Assembly (NCBI GenBank): GCA_027445725.1
Contig: DAIAVG010000020.1
Span: 1-13,249, forward strand
Length of the DNA: 13,249 bases
Source of the DNA: Acidithiobacillus sp.
Lineage (GTDB): Bacteria; Pseudomonadota; Gammaproteobacteria; Acidithiobacillales; Acidithiobacillaceae
Reading direction: 5' to 3'
This document shows positions 7,467-13,249 of the stretch, piece after piece (positions within the stretch are counted from its first letter, which is position 1; each line of letters opens with the position of its first letter). The position numbers and the translations under genes are program-made. Below the pieces are notes generated by a model. The model did not search any database. It worked only from the letters and a program-made list of their open reading frames with translations, and was not told the DNA's origin.

Positions 7467-7843
7467 AGGGCCTCCCATAGACCGATCACAACCATTTTGG
7501 ATTCATTCCACAACCTACCGAGGGAATGCTTATAGGCTTTTGGAACCACGATGCTTAACTCTTTGGGGATGTTGGCAAGCAATTTCCCGTAGGCCGCTTT
7601 CTCGTCCTCCCATGTAAATCTCATGCCATGCTCCCGTTCGTACTCCCTCCGTTTGCGCCACACCTGGTAAACGATCTTCACCCAACGCCAGGACATGAGA
7701 ATGGCGATTTGCAAGGGTATGGTGAACAGGTCAACAAGCGCGATGATGACGCCCTCGAAGATCATCAGAAGCCCACGGAACAAGTAGGCGAACGCCAGGA
7801 ATAACCGGCTAAACAGAAGCAGAGCTACGCCGAACATGAACAT
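7463..7843 (-). CDS. Unrecognised 126-aa membrane protein between trbE and trbJ
   Basis: I do not recognise this family. The ATG at 7843 follows AGGAGG by five bases, and the trbE stop TAG lies within the ribosome site, so it is clearly translated with trbE. Residues 1-50 are strongly hydrophobic (MFMFGVALLLFSRLFLAFAY, then LIALVDLFTIPLQIAILM-like segments), giving one long or two short membrane segments without a cleavable signal. A basic aromatic stretch follows (WRWVKIVYQVWRKRREYERE), then a soluble tail of about 60 residues predicted to lie in the cytoplasm by the positive-inside rule. The TGA overlaps the trbJ ATG. RP4 has no gene here, and Ti plasmids place trbJ directly after trbE. It may anchor the TrbE ATPase or help TrbJ export; that is inference. 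Confidence 0.82.
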   Translation of the reverse strand: MFMFGVALLLFSRLFLAFAYLFRGLLMIFEGVIIALVDLFTIPLQIAILMSWRWVKIVYQVWRKRREYEREHGMRFTWEDEKAAYGKLLANIPKELSIVVPKAYKHSLGRLWNESKMVVIGLWEAL

Positions 7844-7852
7844 GGCTACCTC

Positions 7853-10294
7853 CTATTGCGCCCATTCCTGGGCGACTTGGTCCAATCCCTTGAACCGCAA
7901 CCATTCTTGAGGCCAACGCTGGCCATATTGCTGAATCATGTGATCCACCTGGGCAAGTTCCTCGTTTCCAGAGACACCGCAGAAGGCCAAGGCAACCGGC
8001 CCCAACCCAAGATCAAATACCCGCTTGCCTAGCGGCGACGTATAGTAGTATTCCCGTTTTGGCGTCATCCTGGCGACGATACTGACCTGGGTATCCGTCA
8101 ATCCGAATGCCTTATACATTGAGCCTACCGACTCCTGCCGTGCTTCTGTATTTGCTAGATAGATTTTGGTTGGGCACGATTCCATCAGGACCGGAAGCAA
8201 TGGGCTATCCTTGAGATCGGCCAGGGATTGCGTGGCGAACACCACGGCGGCATTTTTCTTTCGGAACTCCTTTAGCCACATTTTGATCCGCTCCACGAAA
8301 ACGGGGTGAGAGATCGCTACCCATGCCTCGTCAATCGTGATGAGAACGGGGCTCCCGTCCAGCTTGTCCAGCACCCTGTGAAACAGATAGTCCAGAGTAG
8401 GAACCACAATCGCCGGTCCCTTCTCCAGAAGGTGCTGCATTTCAAAGCAGACAAAAGGGCTATCCATCCCGTCCGCCTCAGAGTGAGCCCCGTCCAGGAT
8501 TTCGCCCGGATTCCCCAAGGTGTAGTAGCTGAGGGCCTGCCTTAGCGCCTTGTCCTGCACGGCAGAGACAAAGGCGGTCATGCTCTTGTCCTCGCTCGTG
8601 GTGTGACGTTTCACGGCAATATGGATTTGCTCACGGATCGCCGGGGTTACAGACAAGCCCTGCATGACTAGCAGGCCCTCAGCCCACTCCTGCGCCCATA
8701 TCTGTTCGTTCTTGTTTTCTGGGGTCACTTTCGCAAAGGGCGAGAACTGCAAGCTGTTTTCATTGGCAACGTCATAATGGACGCCACCGCAGCCCTGATT
8801 CAGGGCATACATGGACATTCCCTTGTCGAATCCGATCACCTTGGCCCTGGGATAGCGGAACATGCTGGCAATGATGGCAGCCAAGGCCGTAGATTTACCG
8901 GCTCCTGTCGGCCCAACCATAAGCGTGTGCCCAACGTCTCCAACGTGCAGGGTCGGGTGGAACGGTGTGGAACCGCTGGTTCTCGCGTAAAACAAGGGGG
9001 GCGAATGCGGGGGATAGAACGGGCATGGATGCTCAGAAGGCCCAGACCATACGCTAGTGAGCGGGATCATGTGCCCCAGATTAAGCGTGTGCATGATGGG
9101 ACGCCGCACATTCGGGATTGCGTGACCTGGCAGGGAACCAAGGAACGCCTCTACCGCGTTGACCGTCTCGATTCGGCAAGTAAAACCTATGCGCTCGATG
9201 AGTTTCTTGACCTCTTTCGCATTATCGTCGGCCCTCTCTATAGCTTGATCCCATACCACCACCACGGCCGTATAGAAGCCATAGGCTACCGTGGCGCCGT
9301 TTTGATTTACCGGCAAACCACGCGCCTCAGATAAGGCTATCTCAGCATCCTGTGCGCTCGTGAGGGCATTCAGATTCACCGCTCCGCTCTGGGTCCGAAA
9401 CAGTTGATCCTTGAAACCACGGATCTGTTGTTTCCATTTCTTCCGTATCTTGTCGATCCTGGCAACCGCGTCGCTCTGGCTCATGAAGATAAAGCGCGTA
9501 CTCCACCGTAGCTGAAATGGCAGCGATGCAAGCACGTCCAGCATGGCTGGATAGCTCTCGGACGGGAACCCGGTAATGCCCACGCAACGGACATGGTACT
9601 GCCCTACCATGGGCTCCATGCCGCCGACAAAATCCTCAGAGCCGATGACCGTATCCAGATACATAGGCGTGGCTGGCAAGAGAACCGGATGGTTTTTTCC
9701 TGTGGCGCAATAGTGCAAAAACTGCAAGAGATCATCGCTGCCATCTGCATTGGTTTTCATCCGACTCATGCGAATGTTGGCCCGCAGAGCCAATTCTACC
9801 GATTCGATTGTTTGCTTGAAGTAGCCAAGAATACGATCTTGTACAGAACTACGATCCCCTTCCGGTCGGTCAATCATCTTCTCCGACAAGATACTTTCCA
9901 CCCGGTGAGGCGGGGTATAGGTCAACGACAACGCGGCCACGGCCTCATAATGCCGCCCCTCTGCCTCGAATTGAGCTTTACGCTCCCTGTCAATGATCCT
10001 GGTGGTACGATCAGGCCAGCGAGAATCCGGGTAGTCCTTGGCTTCGACCCGGAACAGGTCTGCATTGACCATCCAGCCAGTTGCGTTTAACCGCTTCAAT
10101 ATGTCATTGACCCGTTCGGACAATACCTGTAGTTCTGCCATGGATGCAGACCCCAAATCCTCGCCGGTGATCCACCATGCTACCGTCAAAGCGCCGCTCT
10201 TTCCGAGCATGACGCCATTGTCGATCATGGCGGCATAATCCAGAAAATCACTGTATGCCTTGAAATTTGAGCGAAACTCTTTGATCGGTAGCAT
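7853..10294 (-). CDS. trbE: TrbE, VirB4-family conjugation ATPase
   Basis: An 813-aa protein close to the usual TrbE length. The N-terminal CagE/TrbE/VirB4 domain (about residues 1-430) begins MLPIKEFRSNFKAYSDFLDY. The ATPase domain has Walker A GPTGAGKST at about residues 461-469, Walker B VLITIDEAWV near 650-658, and the downstream FATQSLADLKDSPLL and PTKIYLANTEA stretches typical of VirB4. In the family this inner-membrane-associated ATPase powers pilus biogenesis, extracts pilin from the membrane and passes DNA to the channel. The ATG at 10294 lies two bases after the trbD stop, with GGGGAAG in the trbD end as ribosome site. All catalytic motifs are present, so it should be active. Confidence 0.97.
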   Translation of the reverse strand: MLPIKEFRSNFKAYSDFLDYAAMIDNGVMLGKSGALTVAWWITGEDLGSASMAELQVLSERVNDILKRLNATGWMVNADLFRVEAKDYPDSRWPDRTTRIIDRERKAQFEAEGRHYEAVAALSLTYTPPHRVESILSEKMIDRPEGDRSSVQDRILGYFKQTIESVELALRANIRMSRMKTNADGSDDLLQFLHYCATGKNHPVLLPATPMYLDTVIGSEDFVGGMEPMVGQYHVRCVGITGFPSESYPAMLDVLASLPFQLRWSTRFIFMSQSDAVARIDKIRKKWKQQIRGFKDQLFRTQSGAVNLNALTSAQDAEIALSEARGLPVNQNGATVAYGFYTAVVVVWDQAIERADDNAKEVKKLIERIGFTCRIETVNAVEAFLGSLPGHAIPNVRRPIMHTLNLGHMIPLTSVWSGPSEHPCPFYPPHSPPLFYARTSGSTPFHPTLHVGDVGHTLMVGPTGAGKSTALAAIIASMFRYPRAKVIGFDKGMSMYALNQGCGGVHYDVANENSLQFSPFAKVTPENKNEQIWAQEWAEGLLVMQGLSVTPAIREQIHIAVKRHTTSEDKSMTAFVSAVQDKALRQALSYYTLGNPGEILDGAHSEADGMDSPFVCFEMQHLLEKGPAIVVPTLDYLFHRVLDKLDGSPVLITIDEAWVAISHPVFVERIKMWLKEFRKKNAAVVFATQSLADLKDSPLLPVLMESCPTKIYLANTEARQESVGSMYKAFGLTDTQVSIVARMTPKREYYYTSPLGKRVFDLGLGPVALAFCGVSGNEELAQVDHMIQQYGQRWPQEWLRFKGLDQVAQEWAQ

Positions 10295-10296
10295 GG

Positions 10297-10590
10297 TTAT
10301 TTCTTCCCCAAGGTTTCAGGATAGGGCGCGTCGTGATGCGCCTGGGCTGGCATATAAGTCTTGTACCGCAGACTTCTGCGATACACTTGGCGCATTTGCT
10401 CATCATTGTGGGCCACCAGGCGCAACACATAGGCTCCTATGCTCCACACCACCAGACCCGCCAGCAAGCCAAACCAATCCTGGTAAACAAAGACCATCAT
10501 CAGGGATATGCCCAATACGGCCATCATGAGTTCCCTGTCCCCTCCAAGGAAAGTTACCGGGGTATTCAATGATCCATGAAACCTAGCCAT
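10297..10590 (-). CDS. trbD: TrbD, VirB3-family inner-membrane protein
   Basis: A 97-aa protein with the VirB3/TrbD pattern. A short N-terminus (MARFHGSLNTPVTFLGGDRE) leads to two adjacent membrane helices (about residues 20-36 and 38-58), then a charged cytoplasmic tail with DEQMRQVYRRSLRYKTYMPA. VirB3-type proteins sit beside VirB4 at the base of the channel, and in some systems the two are fused. Here trbD ends two bases before trbE, a spacing that fits coordinated synthesis. The ATG at 10590 has AAGGAG six or so bases upstream, immediately after a strong hairpin separating it from trbC. Confidence 0.93.
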   Translation of the reverse strand: MARFHGSLNTPVTFLGGDRELMMAVLGISLMMVFVYQDWFGLLAGLVVWSIGAYVLRLVAHNDEQMRQVYRRSLRYKTYMPAQAHHDAPYPETLGKK

Positions 10591-10606
10591 CGCGTTCTCC
10601 TTAAAG

Positions 10607-10632
10607 GTTGGCCCTGCCGAGACAGGGCCAAC
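10607..10632 (-). promoter_or_regulatory. Intercistronic hairpin between trbC and trbD
   Basis: Two perfectly complementary 10-base arms (10607-10616 and 10623-10632, sequence GTTGGCCCTG on the plus strand) enclose a 6-base loop. Read on the transcribed strand, the stem is followed by CCTTTAAGGAG rather than a run of T, so it does not look like a full intrinsic terminator. It sits between the pilin stop and the trbD ribosome site. It could protect the 3' end of a trbC message, or reduce read-through so that pilin is made in excess. Confidence 0.75.
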
Positions 10633-10638
10633 TAGACA

Positions 10639-11055
10639 CTAGACAATAGCTCCGTTCGTGATGCCCAGAGCACTGAGTATCTTTGTGCCGAACACCAACA
10701 ACGAAACCGCGATGACGGCCATCAGCAAGCGCCGCACGAACGCGGACATATCCTCACCAAAAACCAGGATCGCACCGGCGACGAAGAAGGCGCCAACGGC
10801 AACCGCCGTAGCGACCGGGCCGGTCAGATTGGTAACGATGGTGTTTAGCGGGCCGTCCCACGGCATACCACCGCCCGTCGTAGCCGCATTCGCCGCTACC
10901 GGCGCAAGGCCGAGAGACAGCGCCATACCAGCGGCAACCTTGCGAACCCGGCTCATCCGCCCGCCCGAAGCCTTGGCCTTGGGCACCTTGACCATCTGGG
11001 CCGCAACCAGGCCCCGTACAGCGATATTGTTTATAGCAGAGACTAAGCGCGACAT
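10639..11055 (-). CDS. trbC: TrbC, VirB2-family conjugative pilin precursor
   Basis: I choose the ATG at 11055 (138 aa) because AGGAGG lies five bases upstream; an earlier in-frame start at 11103 has no ribosome site. A long leader ends in a hydrophobic stretch and an AxA signal-peptidase site (LGLAPVAANA, cleavage after residue 57). The rest matches TrbC pilin: PWDGPLNTIVTNLTGPVATA, a hydrophobic helix, the polar loop FGEDMSAFVRRLL, and a second helix. From the predicted cleavage to the glycine in ITNG is 78 residues, the mature length known for the cyclic RP4 pilin. Only AIV follows, similar in position to the four residues (AEIA) that TraF removes from RP4 TrbC. A head-to-tail cyclic pilin is therefore plausible. 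An internal ATG at 10956 would give a shorter, ordinary signal peptide but lacks a good ribosome site. Confidence 0.93.
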   Translation of the reverse strand: MSRLVSAINNIAVRGLVAAQMVKVPKAKASGGRMSRVRKVAAGMALSLGLAPVAANAATTGGGMPWDGPLNTIVTNLTGPVATAVAVGAFFVAGAILVFGEDMSAFVRRLLMAVIAVSLLVFGTKILSALGITNGAIV

Positions 11056-11060
11056 TTCAA

Positions 11061-11066
11061 CCTCCT
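11061..11066 (-). promoter_or_regulatory. Strong ribosome binding site fixing the trbC start
   Basis: AGGAGG on the minus strand, five bases before the ATG at 11055. It is among the best ribosome sites in the window, in keeping with high pilin output, and it argues against the longer reading of trbC. Confidence 0.8.
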
Positions 11067-11089
11067 TGCAAGGGTAATCGCAAAGCCAT

Positions 11090-11117
11090 AATATACCCGC
11101 CACGTTAGGTTGTGCAA
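11090..11117 (-). promoter_or_regulatory. Predicted internal promoter in front of trbC
   Basis: On the minus strand: TTGCAC at 11117-11112, a 16-base spacer, and TATATT at 11095-11090 (an overlapping TATTAT is also possible). The start of transcription would fall about 30 bases before the trbC ATG. The nine bases CTTGCACAA (11118-11110) and the 14-base distance to the -10 box are the same as in the promoter at 12895-12922. The -35 part overlaps the last codons of trbB. The -35 hexamer is only a half match to consensus, so activity is a prediction. Confidence 0.5.
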
Positions 11118-12031
11118 GTACATTCTTTCGGCCTCCAAAGCCGCTCTACGACGCGCCCGCCACCCACTTTCTTGATGAACACAATGGCGTCCACCGCCTC
11201 CTGTATAAGCTCTTTCTGGGGGGGAACACCCGCCTCCTGGCAAAGCTGGTCAAGGCGAATCAGCGCCCCTTCCGGGCTATTGGCATGGATGGTGCAGAAG
11301 CCGCCAGGGTGCCCGGTATTCCAGGATTTCAAGAGCGTAAGGGCCTCAGCACCACGGACCTCACCTACGACGATACGATCAGGCCGCAGCCGCATGGTTG
11401 CCCGCAACAGGTCATTGGCGGTAGTGCTATGACTGGTCCGCAAAAACACCTTGTTCGGGGCGGAACATTGCAACTCGGCCACTTCCTCGATAATGACCAC
11501 CCGCTGATCTACTCCGGCGATCTGCCCCAGATGATCCAGCAGAGCATTCCCAAGGGTTGTTTTTCCCGATCCGGTTCCTCCTACCACAAGGACGTTTTCC
11601 CGTCGCGCAACGGCCTCTCGTAGCTCATTAGCAATATCCACGGCCATAATGCCATTCTCGACGTACTGATCCAGGGTGAATATCTGTAGCGCCTTTTTTC
11701 GGATGGTAAAAGTCGGAGCATCAACAACCGGGGGCAGCAAACCCTCGAACCGTTCCCCTCTCATGGGCAACGTGCATTCCAAAATCGGCCGCTCCTTGTT
11801 GACTTCGGTATCTGCAAGAGTTGCTATAGTGGACATGAGATTGTCAGCCTGCGCCGGTGTCATGGCGCCGATCTGCCTCATGCCCTTTCCCAGGCGGTCA
11901 TCCCATAGCGTCCCATCGGGATTGAGCATGACCTCTACTACCAAGGGGTCGTCAAGCGCCTTGTTTACAACGTCTCCTAATTCCCTGGTCAGCTTCCTGG
12001 ATAATGTGGCGATGGATTGTTCATTTAACAT
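11105..12031 (-). CDS. trbB: TrbB, VirB11-family secretion ATPase
   Basis: The ATG at 12031 (308 aa) is preferred because GGTGGAG lies nine bases upstream; a TTG seven codons earlier has no clear site. The N-terminal domain contains VEVMLNPDGTLWDDRLGKGM, typical of TrbB. The C-terminal RecA-like domain has Walker A GGTGSGKTT (about residues 150-158), an Asp/Glu-rich box (VVIIEEVAELQC), the Walker B-type RPDRIVVGEVRGAEAL and the His box NTGHPGGFCTIHANS. The family forms hexameric ATPases at the cytoplasmic face that drive pilus assembly and substrate transfer. The gene overlaps the end of the RHH-like gene by 11 bases and is followed by a 49-base gap containing a predicted promoter for trbC. 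The C-terminus is unusual for its two nearby cysteines (KECTCTT). Confidence 0.97.
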   Translation of the reverse strand: MLNEQSIATLSRKLTRELGDVVNKALDDPLVVEVMLNPDGTLWDDRLGKGMRQIGAMTPAQADNLMSTIATLADTEVNKERPILECTLPMRGERFEGLLPPVVDAPTFTIRKKALQIFTLDQYVENGIMAVDIANELREAVARRENVLVVGGTGSGKTTLGNALLDHLGQIAGVDQRVVIIEEVAELQCSAPNKVFLRTSHSTTANDLLRATMRLRPDRIVVGEVRGAEALTLLKSWNTGHPGGFCTIHANSPEGALIRLDQLCQEAGVPPQKELIQEAVDAIVFIKKVGGGRVVERLWRPKECTCTT

Positions 12032-12476
12032 GGCTATCGTCTCCACCCTCAAACTCTTTCATGATCTCGTCCGCCGCCGCTTCCGCCCAACCAGAGTTCT
12101 TCACGGTATGCGTGTATATGGTCCAGAACTCGCGCTCAACAGCCGCACCGAAGTAGGAATCCTCCTTAGTGCGGTCTGGCCCCAATCGCGCAAGCAAAGC
12201 CCTAAGCAGATTTCCGCATAGGTCGATTAAAAACGAAGTCTTTTTGTTTTGCGCGGCAAGCTGTGCTTCTACGTGCCGAAGTTGGGCGGCTATTCTAGCC
12301 TCGACATCGTTAAGCCCGGTAAGGGCAATGCCAGCAACGTCATCACGCCCAGCGTGAGCGTCAATATATGCGATAACTGCGTAGCTGATTGCCCTCGATA
12401 CCTTAACACCATGCACATTTGCGTATTCAGCGATCTTGGCGTAATCATCCGCGTCGAAGGAAATAGTAACCCTCAT
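12021..12476 (-). CDS. Ribbon-helix-helix-like protein with helical C-terminal region
   Basis: A 151-aa protein. Residues 1-45 resemble a ribbon-helix-helix DNA-binding unit: strand MRVTISFDADDY, helix AKIAEYANVHG, then a helix starting VSRAISYAVIAYI. The remainder is different from simple repressors. Residues about 55-85 form an Ala/Glu/Gln-rich likely coiled coil (NDVEARIAAQLRHVEAQLAA), followed by a hydrophobic patch (TSFLIDLCGNLLRALLARLG) and an acidic tail. The ATG overlaps the previous gene's TGA (ATGA), and the end overlaps trbB. As the second gene of the operon it is a good candidate for an autoregulator of the TTGCACAA-containing promoters, or a relaxosome accessory protein of the TraJ/MobC kind. 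The function is inferred from fold and position only. Confidence 0.72.
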   Translation of the reverse strand: MRVTISFDADDYAKIAEYANVHGVKVSRAISYAVIAYIDAHAGRDDVAGIALTGLNDVEARIAAQLRHVEAQLAAQNKKTSFLIDLCGNLLRALLARLGPDRTKEDSYFGAAVEREFWTIYTHTVKNSGWAEAAADEIMKEFEGGDDSHVK

Positions 12477-12790
12477 GACTGCATCCCGTATTTATCGAGA
12501 AGATAGCGGCATGACCGGGATATGATATGTTCGTCTCCGCCACGGCGCCAAACATCGCGCACCCAATCGCTTGGGAGTCTTTTGGGCAGGGCATTCCCCC
12601 TTAGCCCTGTACGGTCGTACCTCTCGATCTGTTGCCTGAGATTTTCAATCTCCGCTCGGGAGTAGACGGCATCCAGCCTCAGACCCGCCCCCGCCGCCGT
12701 GCTATGTACCTTGCTGAATCCAAGCAGGGCCTTCAACCATCGGTTCATCAAGTTTTCCGTGTCTACATTGATACAGTTGTCTACAGTCAT
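12473..12790 (-). CDS. Unrecognised 105-aa first protein of the operon
   Basis: I do not recognise it. Several starts are possible: TTG 12862, ATG 12802, ATG 12790, ATG 12748. I favour the ATG at 12790 because GGTGA lies five bases upstream; that gives 105 aa. Residues about 45-60 look like a short coiled coil (SRAEIENLRQQIERYDR), and the C-terminal half is basic (LPKRLPSDWVRDVWRRGGDE). No signal peptide or membrane segment is seen with this start. The TGA overlaps the ATG of the RHH-like gene, and a promoter lies about 100 bases upstream, so it appears to be the first gene of the transcript. A small regulatory or DNA-processing accessory role is possible but unsupported by any motif. Confidence 0.6.
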   Translation of the reverse strand: MTVDNCINVDTENLMNRWLKALLGFSKVHSTAAGAGLRLDAVYSRAEIENLRQQIERYDRTGLRGNALPKRLPSDWVRDVWRRGGDEHIISRSCRYLLDKYGMQS

Positions 12791-12843
12791 TCGCGTCACC
12801 ATCCCTTTTGCCAAACACCGCCAGCCGCACCGCAGGTATAGAC

Positions 12844-12924
12844 TCTTGCACAAACTGCACAAAAAGCGCGGAGTGCGACTGTGCTTTATCTGGCATTATA
12901 CAAAACAGGTATCATTGTGCAAGA
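12844..12924. promoter_or_regulatory. Operator-like inverted repeat spanning the operon promoter
   Basis: TCTTGCACAA at 12844-12853 and its exact reverse complement TTGTGCAAGA at 12915-12924 bracket the -10 box. A further TGCACAA lies at 12856-12862, in the same orientation as the first arm. The right arm overlaps the -35 box, while the left arms fall at about +27 to +45 of the transcript. Such an arrangement is typical of sites bound by a dimeric repressor with possible looping; the protein is unknown. Confidence 0.5.
12895..12922 (-). promoter_or_regulatory. Predicted main sigma70-type promoter of the trb operon
   Basis: On the minus strand: TTGCAC at 12922-12917, a 16-base spacer, and a perfect TATAAT at 12900-12895. 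Transcription would begin near 12888, leaving a leader of about 100 bases before the first gene. The -35 box is weak (TTG matches, the rest does not), which suits a regulated promoter. No other good -10 box is seen upstream of the first gene. Confidence 0.65.
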
Positions 12925-13006
12925 ACTCTCCCATCCGTGGCTATAGATTCAGAAAAGTGTCTACAACGCTACCAATGTAAACAACGGTACGAGCCGTTCA
13001 TGGTAC

Positions 13007-13029
13007 AATAAAAGTCGGCCACTTTTATT
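13007..13029. repeat. A+T-rich 9-bp inverted repeat
   Basis: AATAAAAGT (13007-13015) and ACTTTTATT (13021-13029) are perfect reverse complements around CGGCC. There is no clear run of T after either arm, so an operator or recombination site is as likely as a terminator. It lies between the minus-strand operon promoter and the plus-strand helix-turn-helix fragment. Confidence 0.6.
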
Positions 13030-13059
13030 ATAACGACAATTTGTGTTTCATGGCTATTT

Positions 13060-13221
13060 TTGGTTATTAGGACAATTCTCACTGGAGAACACGGTCAACG
13101 CCTCAAAAGTCCACAGGCGCGAGTCATGCGCGAGGGCGGGGCATCTTTCCGGGAGATCGCGGCCGTGATCGGTGTGAACGAAAAGACCGTGCGTAACTGG
13201 TGCAGAGCGGGTGCGGACTAA
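13060..13221 (+). pseudogene. Helix-turn-helix fragment, possible remnant or small regulator
   Basis: The only plus-strand coding-like segment. The frame is open from 13012 to the TAA at 13219-13221, with no ATG until 13126; a TTG at 13060 gives 53 aa. The sequence HGQRLKSPQARVMREGGASF, followed by REIAAVIGVNEKTVRNWC, is a clear helix-turn-helix of the type found at the C-terminus of resolvases/invertases and at the N-terminus of some regulators. The second helix holds NEKTVRNW, the recognition part. No good ribosome site precedes TTG 13060 or ATG 13126, so it may be a broken gene end rather than an intact one. The remaining 28 bases hold a GGAGG that may serve a gene beyond the window. Confidence 0.5.
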
Positions 13222-13249
13222 AATGCGCCTTGTATAGCCCCCCGGAGGG

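Larger units (their letters stand above)
12760..12965. repeat. Three direct copies of TGTCTACA
   Basis: Identical 8-mers on the plus strand at 12760-12767, 12778-12785 and 12958-12965. The first two are spaced 18 bases apart inside the start of the first gene (they encode VDN and VDT on the minus strand). The third lies upstream of the operon promoter. Another copy in opposite orientation occurs inside trbI (1803-1810), so chance is possible. Confidence 0.4.

Noticed and set aside
8777..9334. Plus-strand 185-codon frame opposite trbE
   Set aside because: Antisense to the conserved trbE ATPase; no domain or start support.
10607..10632. Reading the trbC-trbD hairpin as a full intrinsic terminator
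   Set aside because: No T run follows the stem on the transcribed strand, and trbD and trbE downstream need the transcript.
11676..12221. Plus-strand 181-codon frame opposite trbB and the RHH-like gene
   Set aside because: Antisense across two supported genes, without a ribosome site.
12699..12980. Plus-strand 93-codon frame across the operon promoter
   Set aside because: It runs through the predicted promoter and the first gene and shows no domain; probably chance.
1..13249. CRISPR arrays, tRNA/rRNA genes, insertion sequences
   Set aside because: No regular spaced repeats, no cloverleaf or rRNA-like segment and no transposase with terminal repeats were seen.

Overview
This window is most of a P-type (IncP/Ti-like Trb) conjugative type IV secretion operon. 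It lies almost entirely on the minus strand, so it reads from right (about 12.9 kb) to left (base 1). Moderate-to-high G+C, strong AGGAGG ribosome sites, sigma70-like promoters and a complete Trb family set point to a proteobacterial conjugative plasmid or integrative conjugative element. The order B-C-D-E-(x)-J-K-L-F-G-I follows the Agrobacterium Ti trb order rather than the RP4 order, and no trbH lies between trbG and trbI. The host cannot be named from the sequence alone; an acidophile such as Acidithiobacillus is only a guess.

Right end (12.8-13.25 kb): a short A+T-rich control region. It holds a sigma70-type promoter for the operon (perfect TATAAT, minus strand), a TTGCACAA inverted repeat around it, an A+T-rich 9-bp inverted repeat, and a plus-strand helix-turn-helix fragment without a convincing start. 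The operon opens with an unrecognised small gene (12473-12790) and a ribbon-helix-helix-like gene (12021-12476), which overlap each other and trbB.

Core (1.3-12.0 kb): trbB (VirB11 ATPase), trbC (pilin), trbD (VirB3), trbE (VirB4 ATPase), an extra 126-aa membrane protein, trbJ (VirB5), a TrbK/EexN-like entry-exclusion lipoprotein, trbL (VirB6, with a long repetitive C-terminal tail), trbF (VirB8), trbG (VirB9) and trbI (VirB10). Together they would form the membrane channel and the pilus. Relaxase, coupling protein, TraF-type pilin cyclase, lytic transglycosylase and TrbH are not in the window. The pilin gene looks specially controlled. A second promoter copying the main promoter's layout (CTTGCACAA, 14 bases, TATAAT-like) ends just before it, and a 10-bp-stem hairpin separates it from trbD.

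Left end (1-1.33 kb): three overlapping, apparently translationally coupled genes follow trbI. They are a ribbon-helix-helix-like protein with two possible RHH units, an unrecognised 159-aa protein, and the start of a PlsC/Aas-type phospholipid acyltransferase cut by the window edge. A lipid acyltransferase joined to a pilus operon is the most unusual feature, because related conjugative pili are built from pilin-phospholipid units. This accessory cassette, the trbE-trbJ insert and the dual promoters are the best candidates for undescribed biology.
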